The notes under the pieces were generated by a model, which saw only the letters and a program-made list of their open reading frames with translations, did no database searches and was not told the DNA's origin. Of a DNA stretch of 64,000 nucleotides, positions 52,179 to 61,943 are shown one piece after another. Source of the DNA: an uncultured Thioclava sp. (GTDB lineage: Bacteria > Pseudomonadota > Alphaproteobacteria > Rhodobacterales > Rhodobacteraceae); NCBI RefSeq assembly GCF_913064665.1, contig NZ_CAJYBT010000013.1:26329-90328 (forward strand). Reading direction: 5' to 3'. The position numbers and the translations under genes are program-made. Each line of letters starts with the position of its first letter. Positions within the stretch are counted from its first letter, which is position 1.

Positions 52179-53021
52179 ATGTCTGTTCGAATGACCCGGC
52201 GCAAACTGACCAATGCGCTGATGATGAGCCTGAGCACCGCCGCCGCCGGGCTGGGTCTGCTGGTGCTGGCGCTGATCTTGTTTCATCTTGTGGTGAAGGG
52301 GGCGGGCGCGCTGAATTTGGCGGTGTTCACCCAAGACACCCCCGCGCCCAATGCGGTGGGGGGACTGCGCAACGCGATTGTCGGCTCGTTGATCATGAGC
52401 GCGATGGCCGTGCTGATCGGCACCCCGATTGGCATTCTCGCGGGCACCTATATGGCCGAATACGGGCGGTTTTCGCGCCTCTCCACGGTGATCCGCTTTG
52501 TGAATGACATCTTGCTCTCGGCCCCCTCGATCATCGTCGGGCTGTTTGTCTATCAGGTACTGGTGGCCACGCTGGGCCATTTCTCGGCGCTGGCGGGGGC
52601 GGTGGCGCTCGCGATCCTGGTGATCCCGACCGTCGTGCGCACGACCGAGGATATGCTGCGCCTTGTGCCCGATCAGCTGCGCGAGGCGGGGCTGGCAATG
52701 GGTGCGCCGCGCTGGATCGTGATCCGCCAGATCGCCTATAAAGCGGCGCGTGCGGGTATGGTGACAGGGGTGCTACTGGCGATTGCGCGGATCTCGGGCG
52801 AGACTGCGCCGCTACTGTTCACGGCGCTCAGCAACAACTTCTTTAGCCTCAATCTGAGCGCGCCGATGGCCTCGCTGCCGATCACCATCTTTCAGTTCGC
52901 GCTGAGCCCCTATGACAACTGGCAGGCGCTGGCTTGGGCCGGGGCGCTGCTGATTACGGTGGCGGTGCTGGCGCTGTCGATCTTGGCCCGCCTTGTTACC
53001 TCGCAAAAGGACAAATCCTGA
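52179..53021 (+). CDS. pstA: phosphate ABC transporter permease PstA
   Basis: A 280-aa permease. The motif [20 protein letters not shown] is the ATPase-coupling loop, and [16 protein letters not shown] is a PstA signature. It begins one base after the pstC stop and shares its last base with the pstB ATG. Confidence 0.95.
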   Translation: MSVRMTRRKLTNALMMSLSTAAAGLGLLVLALILFHLVVKGAGALNLAVFTQDTPAPNAVGGLRNAIVGSLIMSAMAVLIGTPIGILAGTYMAEYGRFSRLSTVIRFVNDILLSAPSIIVGLFVYQVLVATLGHFSALAGAVALAILVIPTVVRTTEDMLRLVPDQLREAGLAMGAPRWIVIRQIAYKAARAGMVTGVLLAIARISGETAPLLFTALSNNFFSLNLSAPMASLPITIFQFALSPYDNWQALAWAGALLITVAVLALSILARLVTSQKDKS

Positions 53022-53830
53022 TGGATACGTTGACCCGAGACCGCAATCCGCTGACGTTTCAAGGCATCGACCCGGCGCCGAAATCGCGCATCTCGATCCG
53101 CAATCTGGAGTTTTTCTACGGCGCGACCCGCGCACTCAAAGGGATTGATCTGGAACTGCCCGAAAATCAGGTTACGGCCTTTATCGGGCCCTCGGGTTGC
53201 GGGAAATCCACGCTATTGCGGGTGCTCAACCGGATGTATGATCTGTATCCCGGACAGCGCGCTACGGGCGAGGTTTTGCTGGATGGCGAGAACATTCTGG
53301 CCAAGGGCACCGATCTGAACCGGCTGCGCGCCAAGGTCGGGATGGTGTTTCAAAAACCCACGCCCTTCCCGATGACAATCCATGAAAATATCGCGTTCGG
53401 GCTGCGCTTGATGGGGGTCGCGAAAACCGAAATGGAGGGGCGGATCGAGGCCGCCTTGCGCGGCGCGGCGCTGTGGGAAGAGGTCAAGGACAAGCTGGGC
53501 AGTTCGGGGCAGTCGCTTTCGGGCGGGCAGCAGCAACGGCTGTGCATCGCACGCACCATTGCCGTCGAGCCCGAGGTGATCTTGCTCGATGAACCTGCTT
53601 CGGCGCTGGACCCGATCTCGACGGGCAAGATCGAAGAGACGATCCATCAGCTCAAGGCGCGTTTCACCATCGCCATCGTTACCCATAACATGCAGCAGGC
53701 CAGCCGCGTCAGCGACCGCACGGCATTCATGTATCTGGGCGACCTGATTGAGGCGGGCGAAACCGCACAAATCTTTACCCGGCCCCAGCATGAGCGCACC
53801 TCGGATTATATCACCGGGCGCTTTGGCTGA
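53021..53830 (+). CDS. pstB: phosphate ABC transporter ATP-binding protein
   Basis: A 269-aa ATPase with Walker A GPSGCGKS, the PstB-specific [16 protein letters not shown]-loop, the LSGGQQQR signature, Walker [12 protein letters not shown] and the [12 protein letters not shown]-loop. It overlaps pstA by one base (TGATG). The gene normally next in this family's operons, phoU, is not here. Confidence 0.96.
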   Translation: MDTLTRDRNPLTFQGIDPAPKSRISIRNLEFFYGATRALKGIDLELPENQVTAFIGPSGCGKSTLLRVLNRMYDLYPGQRATGEVLLDGENILAKGTDLNRLRAKVGMVFQKPTPFPMTIHENIAFGLRLMGVAKTEMEGRIEAALRGAALWEEVKDKLGSSGQSLSGGQQQRLCIARTIAVEPEVILLDEPASALDPISTGKIEETIHQLKARFTIAIVTHNMQQASRVSDRTAFMYLGDLIEAGETAQIFTRPQHERTSDYITGRFG

Positions 53831-53909
53831 CGGCTTGCGCCGCAACATTTCTCAACGGATGGTGAGAGACAGAGACGTTTTACCACCTTGAGTTTTCGGG
53901 GCCGATCCA

Positions 53910-53929
53910 GATTATGCCGCGACATAATC
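53910..53929. promoter_or_regulatory. 20-bp palindrome upstream of hupE, possible metalloregulator site
   Basis: The arms gattatg and cataatc are exact reverse complements separated by ccgcga, 18 bases before the hupE start. Length and A/T-rich arms resemble Fur-family or other metal-responsive operator sites. The regulator is unknown. Confidence 0.5.
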
Positions 53930-53947
53930 ACAACCGAAAGATCGCCC

Positions 53948-54595
53948 ATGTCGCATCGCCGCCTTGCTGCTCTCACGGCCCTGATCGTGCTGTTTATCCC
54001 GCAAATCGCCGCGGCCCATATCACCAGCACCGGCTCGGGCGGGTTTACCGCAGGCTTTGAGCATCCGCTAAGCGGCTATGACCATTTTCTCGCGATGTTC
54101 GCGGTGGGTCTTTGGGGTGCGCAGATGGGTGGACGGCGTGTCTGGTCGCTGCCCGTCACGTTCCCGATGATCATGGTGATCGGGGGCATCGTTGGCATTT
54201 TGGGCCTGCCCGTTCCCGGCATCGAAATTGGCATCGCGCTGTCGATTGTCGTTCTGGGTTTGGCGATTGCCGCCGCGTGGACGCCTGCGGAATGGGTGTC
54301 GCTGGCGATTATCGCGGTGTTTGGGTTCTATCACGGCTATGCCCATGGCGCAGAGCTTCCGATGGCCGCCGACCCGGCCGATTACGCGATCGGTTTCGTG
54401 CTGGCGACGGGGTGCATCCACGTGATCGGCGTGGGGGTTGGACTTGCGCTCAACCCGGTCTGGAAAGGGCGGCTGTCGCAGCTTTTGGGGGCATTCATCG
54501 CCTTTGTAGGCTGTGGCTTCCTCGTGCTGGCCTTTGGCTATATGAAGGGGCAATTGGGCTTTCTCGATGGGGGGCTGAGCCTCTTTGGTAGCTGA
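53948..54595 (+). CDS. HupE/UreJ-family (nickel/cobalt-type) transporter
   Basis: A 215-aa protein with a signal peptide ending AAA, HITSTG at the mature end, six predicted spans and the HupE fingerprint HPLSGYDHFLAMFAVGLWG (HPxxGxDH) plus FYHGYAHGAELP. Such proteins are secondary permeases for Ni2+ or Co2+. No hydrogenase or urease genes are near. The DUF1007 gene in the same operon strengthens a metal role. Confidence 0.88.
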   Translation: MSHRRLAALTALIVLFIPQIAAAHITSTGSGGFTAGFEHPLSGYDHFLAMFAVGLWGAQMGGRRVWSLPVTFPMIMVIGGIVGILGLPVPGIEIGIALSIVVLGLAIAAAWTPAEWVSLAIIAVFGFYHGYAHGAELPMAADPADYAIGFVLATGCIHVIGVGVGLALNPVWKGRLSQLLGAFIAFVGCGFLVLAFGYMKGQLGFLDGGLSLFGS

Positions 54596-55388
54596 TAGAA
54601 CATTGTCCTTCGCAGGTCGGATTTCGTGGTTGCGCCATCTGTGGGTGCTGGCCGGGTTGGGCACGCTGATCGCGCTGGCACTGCTGCCAGTGGCGCAGCG
54701 CGGCGAGGTTGGCGCATGGCTGATCCGCGACGCGCTGGCCGTCGAGCGGCTGTTTCCCCTGTTCGGCTTTGGCATCGCGCTGGCACTGGTGCCCAAGCGC
54801 TCTGCCCAGATCGCCTGCGTGCTTTGGGGGATCGGGCTGGCGACAGGGTTTGCGTTGCGCATCGAGATGATGGCCGCGCTGCAACAGATCCCCGGTGCGA
54901 TCACCCATCACTTTCTAACCATGCCGATTTCCGCCATCGCAATCGGGGCGACCTTGGCATTGGGGCGGACGCCGCGCCCGGTGTTGATCCTGCCTGCCGC
55001 GCTGATTTTGGGCGCGATGTATGCGCTGGCCACGAAATTGTCCGACCCCAGCTATGGCGGCACGCCTTGGGTCAGCCTCGCGGGGGTGGCGCTTGGCGTC
55101 TGGCTGATCGGGGCGGTCGCGCTGAGCCTGCGCTCATGGCGCGCGGACTGGTTTGAGATCGCGGGTCGCATCATTGGCAGTTGGCTTGTGGCGATCGGCA
55201 TTCTGTATGGCGGCGTGGCGTTGATGGGCAACAAGCTCAAACCCAAGAACGTCCCGCCACAAAACGCCGCCTCGGAAAACGCCCCTGCCGCGCAATCTGC
55301 CGTGCCCGAAGCCGATGCCTTCCCCTCTTTCGGGGCCCCGCCCCCTGCCGCCCCGCCGGGCGAGAAAAAGCCAGAGTTCCAACCATGA
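54585..55388 (+). CDS. multi-span membrane protein in the hupE operon
   Basis: A 267-aa protein of unknown function with about seven hydrophobic segments in residues 18-215 and a Pro/Ala/Glu-rich tail (218-267). Starts are not clear: TTG at 54585 (overlapping hupE by 11 bases) or TTG at 54603. It overlaps the DUF1007 gene by four bases, so it belongs to this operon. No domain recognised. Confidence 0.7.
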   Translation: MVADRTLSFAGRISWLRHLWVLAGLGTLIALALLPVAQRGEVGAWLIRDALAVERLFPLFGFGIALALVPKRSAQIACVLWGIGLATGFALRIEMMAALQQIPGAITHHFLTMPISAIAIGATLALGRTPRPVLILPAALILGAMYALATKLSDPSYGGTPWVSLAGVALGVWLIGAVALSLRSWRADWFEIAGRIIGSWLVAIGILYGGVALMGNKLKPKNVPPQNAASENAPAAQSAVPEADAFPSFGAPPPAAPPGEKKPEFQP

Positions 55389-55969
55389 TCCGCCCCCTCG
55401 CACTGGCCCTGCTTTGCACCGTGATCCCGCTGGCCGCGACCGCCCATCCCGAGGATGAGTTGCTGGTGCGTCTGCTGGTGGGCATGGACAAGGGAAAGAT
55501 CACCCATATCGGCGAAAGCTGGACTTTCGACCCCTCGGTCTCGGATTGGTTACTGCAGACCTATGACGCGAATGGCGATGGTAAATTTGACGGCGATGAG
55601 TTGAACGCGGTGCACGAGGCGACCAAGCAAAACACCGAAGGGTCATATTACTACACCCGGATCTGGAAGGGCGAGACGCAACTGCCTGACCCCCAGATTT
55701 ACGGCTTTCAGGCGACGGTGAAGGATGGCGTGGTGACGCTGGCCTTCGCGCTTGGCTTGGCCACGCCCGAAGACCCCAACGCCCTGCGCATCGAGATGTA
55801 TGACCCCGAGAACCTGACCGGACTGGTGCCCGTAAAATCCGACCCGGTGGTCATTCGCGGGCTGGCTGAGGGACAAACCTGCGTACCCAACATCGCAATA
55901 AACAAGCCCGACGTACATGGCGGGCCAGACGATATTCCGATTGCCTTGACGCTGGCCTGTAGCGAGTAG
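55385..55969 (+). CDS. DUF1007-family periplasmic protein with EF-hand-like loop
   Basis: A 194-aa protein with a signal peptide (cleavage near residue 20, TAHPE). DUF1007 proteins accompany nickel/cobalt transporters and are predicted periplasmic metal-related proteins. Residues 61-72 (DANGDGKFDGDE) match the EF-hand calcium loop D-x-N-x-D-G-x-x-x-x-x-E exactly. Two cysteines lie near the C-terminus (TCVPN and LACSE). Confidence 0.82.
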   Translation: MIRPLALALLCTVIPLAATAHPEDELLVRLLVGMDKGKITHIGESWTFDPSVSDWLLQTYDANGDGKFDGDELNAVHEATKQNTEGSYYYTRIWKGETQLPDPQIYGFQATVKDGVVTLAFALGLATPEDPNALRIEMYDPENLTGLVPVKSDPVVIRGLAEGQTCVPNIAINKPDVHGGPDDIPIALTLACSE

Positions 55970-56019
55970 CATGGGTGGGGGCGCCCCCCCCGGCGGCGAA
56001 TGGCGACAATCATCGGTCA

Positions 56020-56085
56020 GGCAGGGGGCGCTGCCCCCCAGCGCGTTCCGCGCCTCCCCCCGGGATATTTTTATCAAGAGGAAGA
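56020..56085. repeat. GC-rich intergenic hairpin and repeat element
   Basis: The perfect stem gggggc/gccccc (56024-56029 with 56033-56038) is followed by ccccccgggatatttttatc (56055-56074) which resembles, in inverted orientation, the element near 21795. It lies between convergent genes, and its right end forms the last codons of the CoA-transferase gene. A bidirectional terminator role is likely. Confidence 0.5.
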
Positions 56086-57195
56086 GGGCAGTTTCGGTGC
56101 CGGGCGCGGATCGGCCAGTGGCGTGTCAGACAGCACGATCGGGGTGCGAATGCCTGCGATGCCATTGGCCTCGATACGCATCTGGCGCGCTTGCACTTGC
56201 GGGTTGGCAAAGACTTGATCGAGCGTATTGATCGGGCCTGCGGGCACGGTCGCGGTCTCAAGCGCGGCGAGCAGATTATCGCGCGGCCATGTCGCAAGCT
56301 CGGGCAGCAGGATGGCGCGCAGGGCGGCGCGATTGGCGACGCGGGCCTCGTTTGTGGCGAAGTCCGGCTGGTTTGCCAGATTGAGACCGAGCACCGCGCA
56401 GAGCCTTGCGAACTGCCCGTCATTGCCGACCGCCAAGATCAAGTCGCCATCGGCGGCGCTAATCACCTCGTAAGGCGCGATATTGGGATGGGCATTGCCT
56501 AGCCGATGCGGCGCGCTGCCAGTGGCGAGGTAGTTCATGCCCTGATTGGCCAGTACACCGACCGCACAGTCGAGCAGTGCCATATCGACCAACTGCCCCC
56601 GCCCGGTGCGGATGCGCGCGGCCAGTGCCGCCTGAATGCCGATCACCGCGTAAAGCCCGGTGAAGATGTCAGCGAAAGCCACGCCGACCTTTTGCGGCTC
56701 ACCTTGCGGATCGCCGGTGAGGTCCATCCAGCCCGCCATGCCTTGGATCAAAAAGTCATAGCCCGCGCGGCTGGCATAGGGCCCGTCCTGGCCAAAACCG
56801 GTGATCGAGCAATAGACAAGGCGCGGGTTGAGTGCACTGAGGCTATCGTAATCAAGGCCGTATTTCTTGAGGCCGCCAAGCTTGAAATTCTCGATCACGA
56901 CATCAGCGTCGGCCACCAGATCGCGCACGATTTTCTGGCCCTCTGGCGTGCGAAAATCGGCGATGACGGAGTGCTTGCCGCGATTGGTGGCGTGGAAATA
57001 GGCGGCCGAGCGACCCTCGGGACCGTCCCCCTCGCGCGAGATGAAGGGCGGGCCCCAGCGGCGGGTATCATCACCCTCGGGGGCCTCGACCTTGATCACC
57101 TCGGCGCCGAGATCAGCCAGCACCTGGCCAGCCCAAGGACCGGCCAGAATGCGCGCCAATTCGACGACTTTCACACCCTCAAGCGGTGCGCTCAT
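56074..57195 (-). CDS. class III (CaiB/BaiF) CoA-transferase, probably glutarate:succinyl-CoA type
   Basis: A 373-aa CoA-transferase. The family N-terminus is [20 protein letters not shown], and the catalytic Asp lies in AFADIFTG (about residue 175). Its ATG overlaps the glutaryl-CoA dehydrogenase stop by four bases. CaiB enzymes next to GcdH generally activate glutarate to glutaryl-CoA, as mammalian SUGCT does, so that is the favoured reaction by context. Confidence 0.9.
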   Translation of the reverse strand: MSAPLEGVKVVELARILAGPWAGQVLADLGAEVIKVEAPEGDDTRRWGPPFISREGDGPEGRSAAYFHATNRGKHSVIADFRTPEGQKIVRDLVADADVVIENFKLGGLKKYGLDYDSLSALNPRLVYCSITGFGQDGPYASRAGYDFLIQGMAGWMDLTGDPQGEPQKVGVAFADIFTGLYAVIGIQAALAARIRTGRGQLVDMALLDCAVGVLANQGMNYLATGSAPHRLGNAHPNIAPYEVISAADGDLILAVGNDGQFARLCAVLGLNLANQPDFATNEARVANRAALRAILLPELATWPRDNLLAALETATVPAGPINTLDQVFANPQVQARQMRIEANGIAGIRTPIVLSDTPLADPRPAPKLPSSS

Positions 57196-58412
57196 GCGAA
57201 GGCCTGCAAGCCCGTCTGCGCACGCCCCAAGATCAGCGCATGCACGTCATGGGTGCCCTCATAGGTGTTGACCGTTTCAAGGTTCACCATATGGCGGATC
57301 ACCTGAAATTCGCCCGAAATCCCGTTGCCGCCATGCATGTCGCGCGATAGCCGCGCCACGTCCAGCGCCTTGCCGCAATTGTTGCGCTTGATCAGCGAGA
57401 TCATCTCGGGGGCGGCATTGGCCTGATCCATAAGGCGGCCGGTTTGCAGCGCGGCTTGCAGACCCAAGGTGATCTCAGTCTGCATATCGGCGAGCTTCTT
57501 TTGGAACAGTTGGGTTTGCGCCAGCGGACGGTTGAACTGTTTACGCTCTAGGCCGTAATTGCGCGCCGCGTGCCAGCAGAACTCTGCCGCGCCCATCACG
57601 CCCCAAGCGATGCCGTAGCGCGCGCGGTTCAGGCAGCCAAACGGCCCGTTGAGGCCCTGCACATGGGGCAGCAAAGCGTCTTCGCCGACCTCGACGCCCT
57701 GCATCACGATCTCGCCGGTGATGCTTGCACGCAAGGACAGTTTGTTACCGATTTTCGGCGCGGACAGGCCCTTCATGCCTTTTTCCAGAATGAAGCCGCG
57801 GATCTTGCCGCCATGGGCCTCGGACTTCGCCCAGATCACGAACACATCGGCGATCGGGGCATTGCTGATCCACATCTTGTTGCCGGTGATGCGATAGCCG
57901 GTGGCGGTTTTTTCCGCCCGTGTGACCATGCCGCCGGGATCGGACCCGGCATCGGGTTCGGTCAGCCCAAAGCAGCCTATATATTCGCCGCTGGAAAGCT
58001 TGGGCAGGTATTTGCGGCGCTGTTCCTCGCTGCCATAGGCGTAGATCGGATACATCACGAGGCTGGATTGCACCGACATCATCGAGCGATAGCCGCTATC
58101 GACGCGCTCGACCTCGCGCGCGATCAGACCGTAGGACACATAGCCCGCGCCAAGCCCGCCATATTCCTCGGGGATGGTCGCGCCCAACAGGCCCATCGCG
58201 CCCATTTCAGTGAAGATCGCGGGGTCGGTCTGCTCGCGCTCATAGGCCTCGATGACGCGCGGTTGCAATTTGTCCTGAGCATAGGCGCGCGCGGCGTCGC
58301 GCAGCATCCGCTCATCCTCGGTCAGTTGATCGTCAAGGCGCAGCGGGTCGTCCCAGCTGAATTGCCCCAGATCGGGGGCGTCTTTGGCTTTGATTACGGG
58401 TCTGTCGGTCAT
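57192..58412 (-). CDS. gcdH: glutaryl-CoA dehydrogenase
   Basis: A 406-aa FAD-dependent acyl-CoA dehydrogenase that oxidises and decarboxylates glutaryl-CoA to crotonyl-CoA. The catalytic glutamate is in [18 protein letters not shown] (about residue 385), a fingerprint of GCDH. FAD/substrate motifs are [14 protein letters not shown] and NKMWISNAP. The start at 58412 follows GAGGA. It heads a two-gene operon divergent from a LysR gene, in lysine/tryptophan/glutarate breakdown. Confidence 0.94.
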   Translation of the reverse strand: MTDRPVIKAKDAPDLGQFSWDDPLRLDDQLTEDERMLRDAARAYAQDKLQPRVIEAYEREQTDPAIFTEMGAMGLLGATIPEEYGGLGAGYVSYGLIAREVERVDSGYRSMMSVQSSLVMYPIYAYGSEEQRRKYLPKLSSGEYIGCFGLTEPDAGSDPGGMVTRAEKTATGYRITGNKMWISNAPIADVFVIWAKSEAHGGKIRGFILEKGMKGLSAPKIGNKLSLRASITGEIVMQGVEVGEDALLPHVQGLNGPFGCLNRARYGIAWGVMGAAEFCWHAARNYGLERKQFNRPLAQTQLFQKKLADMQTEITLGLQAALQTGRLMDQANAAPEMISLIKRNNCGKALDVARLSRDMHGGNGISGEFQVIRHMVNLETVNTYEGTHDVHALILGRAQTGLQAFA

Positions 58413-58503
58413 GCTATCCTCGCGGCCTGTCTGTCTTGGGTTGGGCGCAATCTTAGGCATGTAGCGCGCACAGGCAAACGATTTTAATTTTGAAGATGAT
58501 GAG

Positions 58504-58515
58504 TTATTCGCATAA
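58504..58515. promoter_or_regulatory. possible LysR-type operator
   Basis: The sequence TTAT-TCGC-ATAA is an inverted repeat in the 134-base gap between gcdH and the LysR gene, a usual place for LysR-type binding (T-n11-A-like motifs). Spacing is one base short of the consensus. Confidence 0.35.
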
Positions 58516-58546
58516 AGTCACCCCTTGCCCGATGAAGGGAGTCGCG

Positions 58547-59440
58547 ATGCGCAAAGCCTATATTCCGACCGTGAGCGAGTTGCAGGCCTTCACCGCTTGC
58601 GCGCGTCATGGCACGACGACCCGCGCCGCCCAAGAGCTGAACCTGACGCAAAGCGCGATTTCGCGTTCGCTGGGATCATTGGAGGAACGACTGGGCGTAG
58701 CGCTGTTCAACCGGGTGCGCAAACGTCTGGTCCTTTCGCCCGCAGGACAAGCGTTTCTGGAGCGCGCCGAGGGAGTTTTAGCGAGCCTTGATAGCGCCGC
58801 GATGGGGGTGATGGCCTTTGGCGGCGCGGATGCGATTTTGCGTATCGCGGTGCTGCCCTCGTTCGCGCGCAGTTGGCTGATTGCACGACTGGCCCGGTTT
58901 GAGCGCATCGCGCCGCAGATCAGCCTTGATGTCACCGCCCGGCTGCATCCGGTGGATTTTCAAAGTGACCCGTTCGATCTGGCGATTATGCGCACACAGC
59001 ATGAAGGGCCGGGAACGCGTGTTGTGGAACTGCTGCGTGAGACGCTGGTGGCGGTCTGTGCGCCGGGGCGGCTTGAGGGCGGCTCGCGCCTGGACGATGC
59101 CGCGCTGCTGAGCCATCCGCTGTTACAGCAATCGACGCGCCCGACGCTCTGGCTTGATTGGTTTCGCGACAGCGGTAGCGACCCGCGCCACATCCTGCGC
59201 GGCGCGCGGTTTGACCATTTCGACATGATTATGGATGCGGCGGGGGCCGGAATGGGGATTGGCCTTGTGCCCGAGATCATCGCCACCCCGGCGCTGGAGC
59301 AGGGGCGGCTGGTTCTGGCCTCAAGCCGACGGTTCGAGACGGGCGAGACCTATTCGCTGATCCTGCCCGAGCGCACGATGGGCAGCGCTCCGGTAGCGGC
59401 GTTCCAAGACTGGCTGATCGCCGAACTGGGCGCGCGTTAA
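58547..59440 (+). CDS. LysR-family transcriptional regulator (GcvA/GcdR-like)
   Basis: A 297-aa regulator with the N-terminal helix-turn-helix (LQAFTACARHGTTTRAAQEL, then SAISRSLGSLEERLGVALFN) and a co-inducer domain. The start at 58547 has GGGAG upstream. It is divergent from the gcdH operon, so it probably activates it in response to glutarate or glutaryl-CoA. Its stop overlaps the convergent PuuE-UraD gene by four bases. Confidence 0.9.
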   Translation: MRKAYIPTVSELQAFTACARHGTTTRAAQELNLTQSAISRSLGSLEERLGVALFNRVRKRLVLSPAGQAFLERAEGVLASLDSAAMGVMAFGGADAILRIAVLPSFARSWLIARLARFERIAPQISLDVTARLHPVDFQSDPFDLAIMRTQHEGPGTRVVELLRETLVAVCAPGRLEGGSRLDDAALLSHPLLQQSTRPTLWLDWFRDSGSDPRHILRGARFDHFDMIMDAAGAGMGIGLVPEIIATPALEQGRLVLASSRRFETGETYSLILPERTMGSAPVAAFQDWLIAELGAR

Positions 59441-60870
59441 AGGCCCATCGCGCTCAGGCGATGCCACGCGATCCGCTCGACCTGCGCGCAGGCTTCGGCC
59501 AGTTCCCTATTACGGTTATGGGCCAAGCGGCGATGAAACGCGTGCAGGATTGACGCCTTGGTGTTGTCTTTCACCGCGATGATGAAAGGAAAGCCGAATT
59601 TCTTGGTATATTGTGTGTTCAGCGCCTCGAAGGTGGCGCGCTCGGCGTCGCTGAGCGCATCCAGCCCGGCACTGGCCTGCTCGTTCGTGCTTTCCGCCGT
59701 CAGCCGCTTCGCCTGTGCCAGCTTGCCCGCCAGATCGGGATGCGCGGTCAGAACGCCCAGCCGTTCATCGGCGCTGGCGCTGCGAAACATCCGCGCAAGG
59801 GCCGAGGCCATGCCCTCAAGACAATCATGCGCGGGGCCGAGTTGCAGATCGAAGGCGCGCTCGGCGATCCAAGCAGAATGTTCGTAAACCCCGCCAAAGA
59901 CCTCAATAAAACGTGCGCGCGACATCTGGCTGGGGCGCTCGCACCGGACCGGGGGATGTGTGGCCGCCCAATGCGCCGCGATCTCGCCGCGCGTGGCAAA
60001 CCACACGCCCTCATGCCCGCGCGCGTATTCGAGAAAGCGTTTCAGCCCGGCAACCTTGCCCGGCCGCCCGATCAGACGATTGTGCAGCCCGACCGAGAAC
60101 ATCTTGGGCGCGCCTGCCAGCCCTTCGGCGTAAAGCGTATCAAAACTGTCCTTGAGATAGGTGAAAAACTGCTCGCCCTCGATATAGCCCGGCGCAGTGG
60201 CAAAGCGCATGTCATTGGCCTCAAGCGTGTAGGGGATCACCAGTTGATCGCGTTCCCCGGCCTCGACCCAATAGGGCAGATCATCGTCGTAAGTGTCTGA
60301 AATCCAGTCGAAACCGCCCTCTTCCGCCGTCAGGCGCACGGTATTGACGCTGCAACGGCCCGTGTACCAGCCGCGCGGGCGCTCGCCCACGACTTCGGTG
60401 TGCAGGCGGATCGCCTCGGCAATCTGGGCGCGTTCTTCAGCTTCGGGCATGTCCTTGTGCTCAACCCATTTCAGGCCATGGCTGGCGATCTCCCAGCCCG
60501 CCTCTTTCATCGCGGCGACCTGTTCGGGGGCCCGCGCGAGGGCTGTCGCCACGCCGTAAATCGTCAGCGGCAGGTTCAGCCCGGTAAACAACCGATGCAG
60601 CCGCCAGAACCCGGCCCGCGCGCCATAGTCATAGATCGATTCCATGTTCCAATGGCGTTGACCGGGCCATTGTGCAGCGCCCGCGATATCGGACAGGAAC
60701 GCCTCGGACGCGGCATCGCCATGGAGCACGCAATTCTCGCCGCCCTCCTCGAAGTTCAGCACCATCGAGATCGCCACACGCGCCCCGCCGGGCCATCGCG
60801 GATCGGGGGTGGTGCGGCCGTAGCCGCGCAAGTCGCGGGGGTAGCGGGTCATCAGGGGGCGCTCCGTCAT
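59437..60870 (-). CDS. fused allantoinase (PuuE type) and OHCU decarboxylase (UraD)
   Basis: A 477-aa bifunctional ureide pathway enzyme. Residues 1 to about 310 are a polysaccharide-deacetylase-fold allantoinase (NFEEGGEN, EIASHGLKWVEH, SVGLHNRLIGRPGKV). Residues about 315-477 are UraD, with the catalytic His in YEHSAWIAERAF and the STNEQASAGLD and FPFIIAVKD motifs. UraD gives S-allantoin from OHCU; allantoinase opens it to allantoate. Other urate genes are not in the window. Confidence 0.93.
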   Translation of the reverse strand: MTERPLMTRYPRDLRGYGRTTPDPRWPGGARVAISMVLNFEEGGENCVLHGDAASEAFLSDIAGAAQWPGQRHWNMESIYDYGARAGFWRLHRLFTGLNLPLTIYGVATALARAPEQVAAMKEAGWEIASHGLKWVEHKDMPEAEERAQIAEAIRLHTEVVGERPRGWYTGRCSVNTVRLTAEEGGFDWISDTYDDDLPYWVEAGERDQLVIPYTLEANDMRFATAPGYIEGEQFFTYLKDSFDTLYAEGLAGAPKMFSVGLHNRLIGRPGKVAGLKRFLEYARGHEGVWFATRGEIAAHWAATHPPVRCERPSQMSRARFIEVFGGVYEHSAWIAERAFDLQLGPAHDCLEGMASALARMFRSASADERLGVLTAHPDLAGKLAQAKRLTAESTNEQASAGLDALSDAERATFEALNTQYTKKFGFPFIIAVKDNTKASILHAFHRRLAHNRNRELAEACAQVERIAWHRLSAMGL

Positions 60871-61172
60871 GTTCTTTAACCGCCTTAGAAGAAAGTAAAT
60901 CGCGCCAAAGGGAAAGCCCCCATCCGCGCAACTCCGCGTGCTGCAGGGCGATGGACAGGGTATCAGAAAATTGGCTATGGTCCGTGGGTGTCATCGCGAA
61001 AATTCATCGGAGAGTGCCCGCAAATGGCCGCTGCTTATCGACCTATCGCGTGGCCGCGCCTATGCGGGAATGACGCGGCGATCAAAGCGCAGATATCGCC
61101 GCTTGAGTATGCCCACAAGCGGTGCACATACGCGCGCGCCTTTGCCCCGCCACTTTCGAGCCGACAACCGAT
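60871..61172. other. 302-bp divergent intergenic region (PuuE-UraD / pxpB)
   Basis: It holds a small inverted repeat, ccgcttg/caagcgg (61099-61105 with 61116-61122), about 50 bases before pxpB. I see no gene; several short open frames here lack codon bias and ribosome sites. Confidence 0.5.
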
Positions 61173-61943
61173 ATGACCCTTGAAGATGCCCTTTTGCCCG
61201 CAAGCGCACAGGCGCAGGGCGTGCAGGTTTTGCCATTTGGGCAAGATGGCCTTCTGGTGCGGTTCGCGCTAAGCGCAGAGCCATGGGCAAGCACGGCGGC
61301 ACAAGCGTTTTATGATCATGCCAGCGCCGCCGCCCTGCCCTTCTTGCGCGAATTGCTGCCCAGTTTGACCTCGGTTCTGTTTCGGTTTGACGACACGAAA
61401 ATCTCCCGCGCAGACTGCGCCCGCCAGATCAGCTCCCTTCTGTCAGAACGCGATTGGCAGTCGGAAACACCGCGCCCGGCGACCCGAGTTTGGCGCATCC
61501 CCGCCGCGTTTGGCGGCGAGAATGGCCCCGATCTTGAGGCGGCCGCCAAGCTTGCAGGTCTGCGCCCCGACGCCGCGATCGAGATGATTTGCGCCACGCC
61601 GCTGCGCGTGCTCGCCATCGGGTTTGCACCCGGTCAGCCCTATCTTGGCCTGCTGCCCGAGGCGTGGAATTTGGCGCGCAGGCAAACCCTCAACCCACAG
61701 GTTCCCAAAGGCGCTATCGCAGTTGCGGTGCGCCAGTTGGTGCTGTTCTCCAATGCCTCGCCCACCGGTTGGCGCCAAATTGCGCGCACCGCTTTTGCGC
61801 CGTTTCGCCCTGATGCAGAGCCAGCCGTGCCATTGCGCGCCGGCGATGCGCTACAGCTTGTGCCGGCCTCTGGCGATCAGTTGCGGGCACTGTTGGAGAG
61901 TGGCGACCCCGCAGGCGGCGCGATTTGTGAGAGCCGCGCATGA
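61173..61943 (+). CDS. pxpB: 5-oxoprolinase subunit B
   Basis: A 256-aa subunit of ATP-dependent 5-oxoprolinase (KipI/PxpB), which with PxpA and PxpC opens L-5-oxoproline to glutamate. The PxpB core FAPGQPYLGLLPEAWNLARR and the VAVRQLVLFSNASPTGWRQI segment are present. The ATG at 61173 gives a clean start; an ATG at 61122 is also in frame. It overlaps pxpC by four bases. Confidence 0.9.
   Translation: MTLEDALLPASAQAQGVQVLPFGQDGLLVRFALSAEPWASTAAQAFYDHASAAALPFLRELLPSLTSVLFRFDDTKISRADCARQISSLLSERDWQSETPRPATRVWRIPAAFGGENGPDLEAAAKLAGLRPDAAIEMICATPLRVLAIGFAPGQPYLGLLPEAWNLARRQTLNPQVPKGAIAVAVRQLVLFSNASPTGWRQIARTAFAPFRPDAEPAVPLRAGDALQLVPASGDQLRALLESGDPAGGAICESRA

Noticed and set aside
61035..61302. 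Several short minus-strand frames before pxpB
   Set aside because: Mutually overlapping, Arg/Ala/Pro-rich and without ribosome sites.
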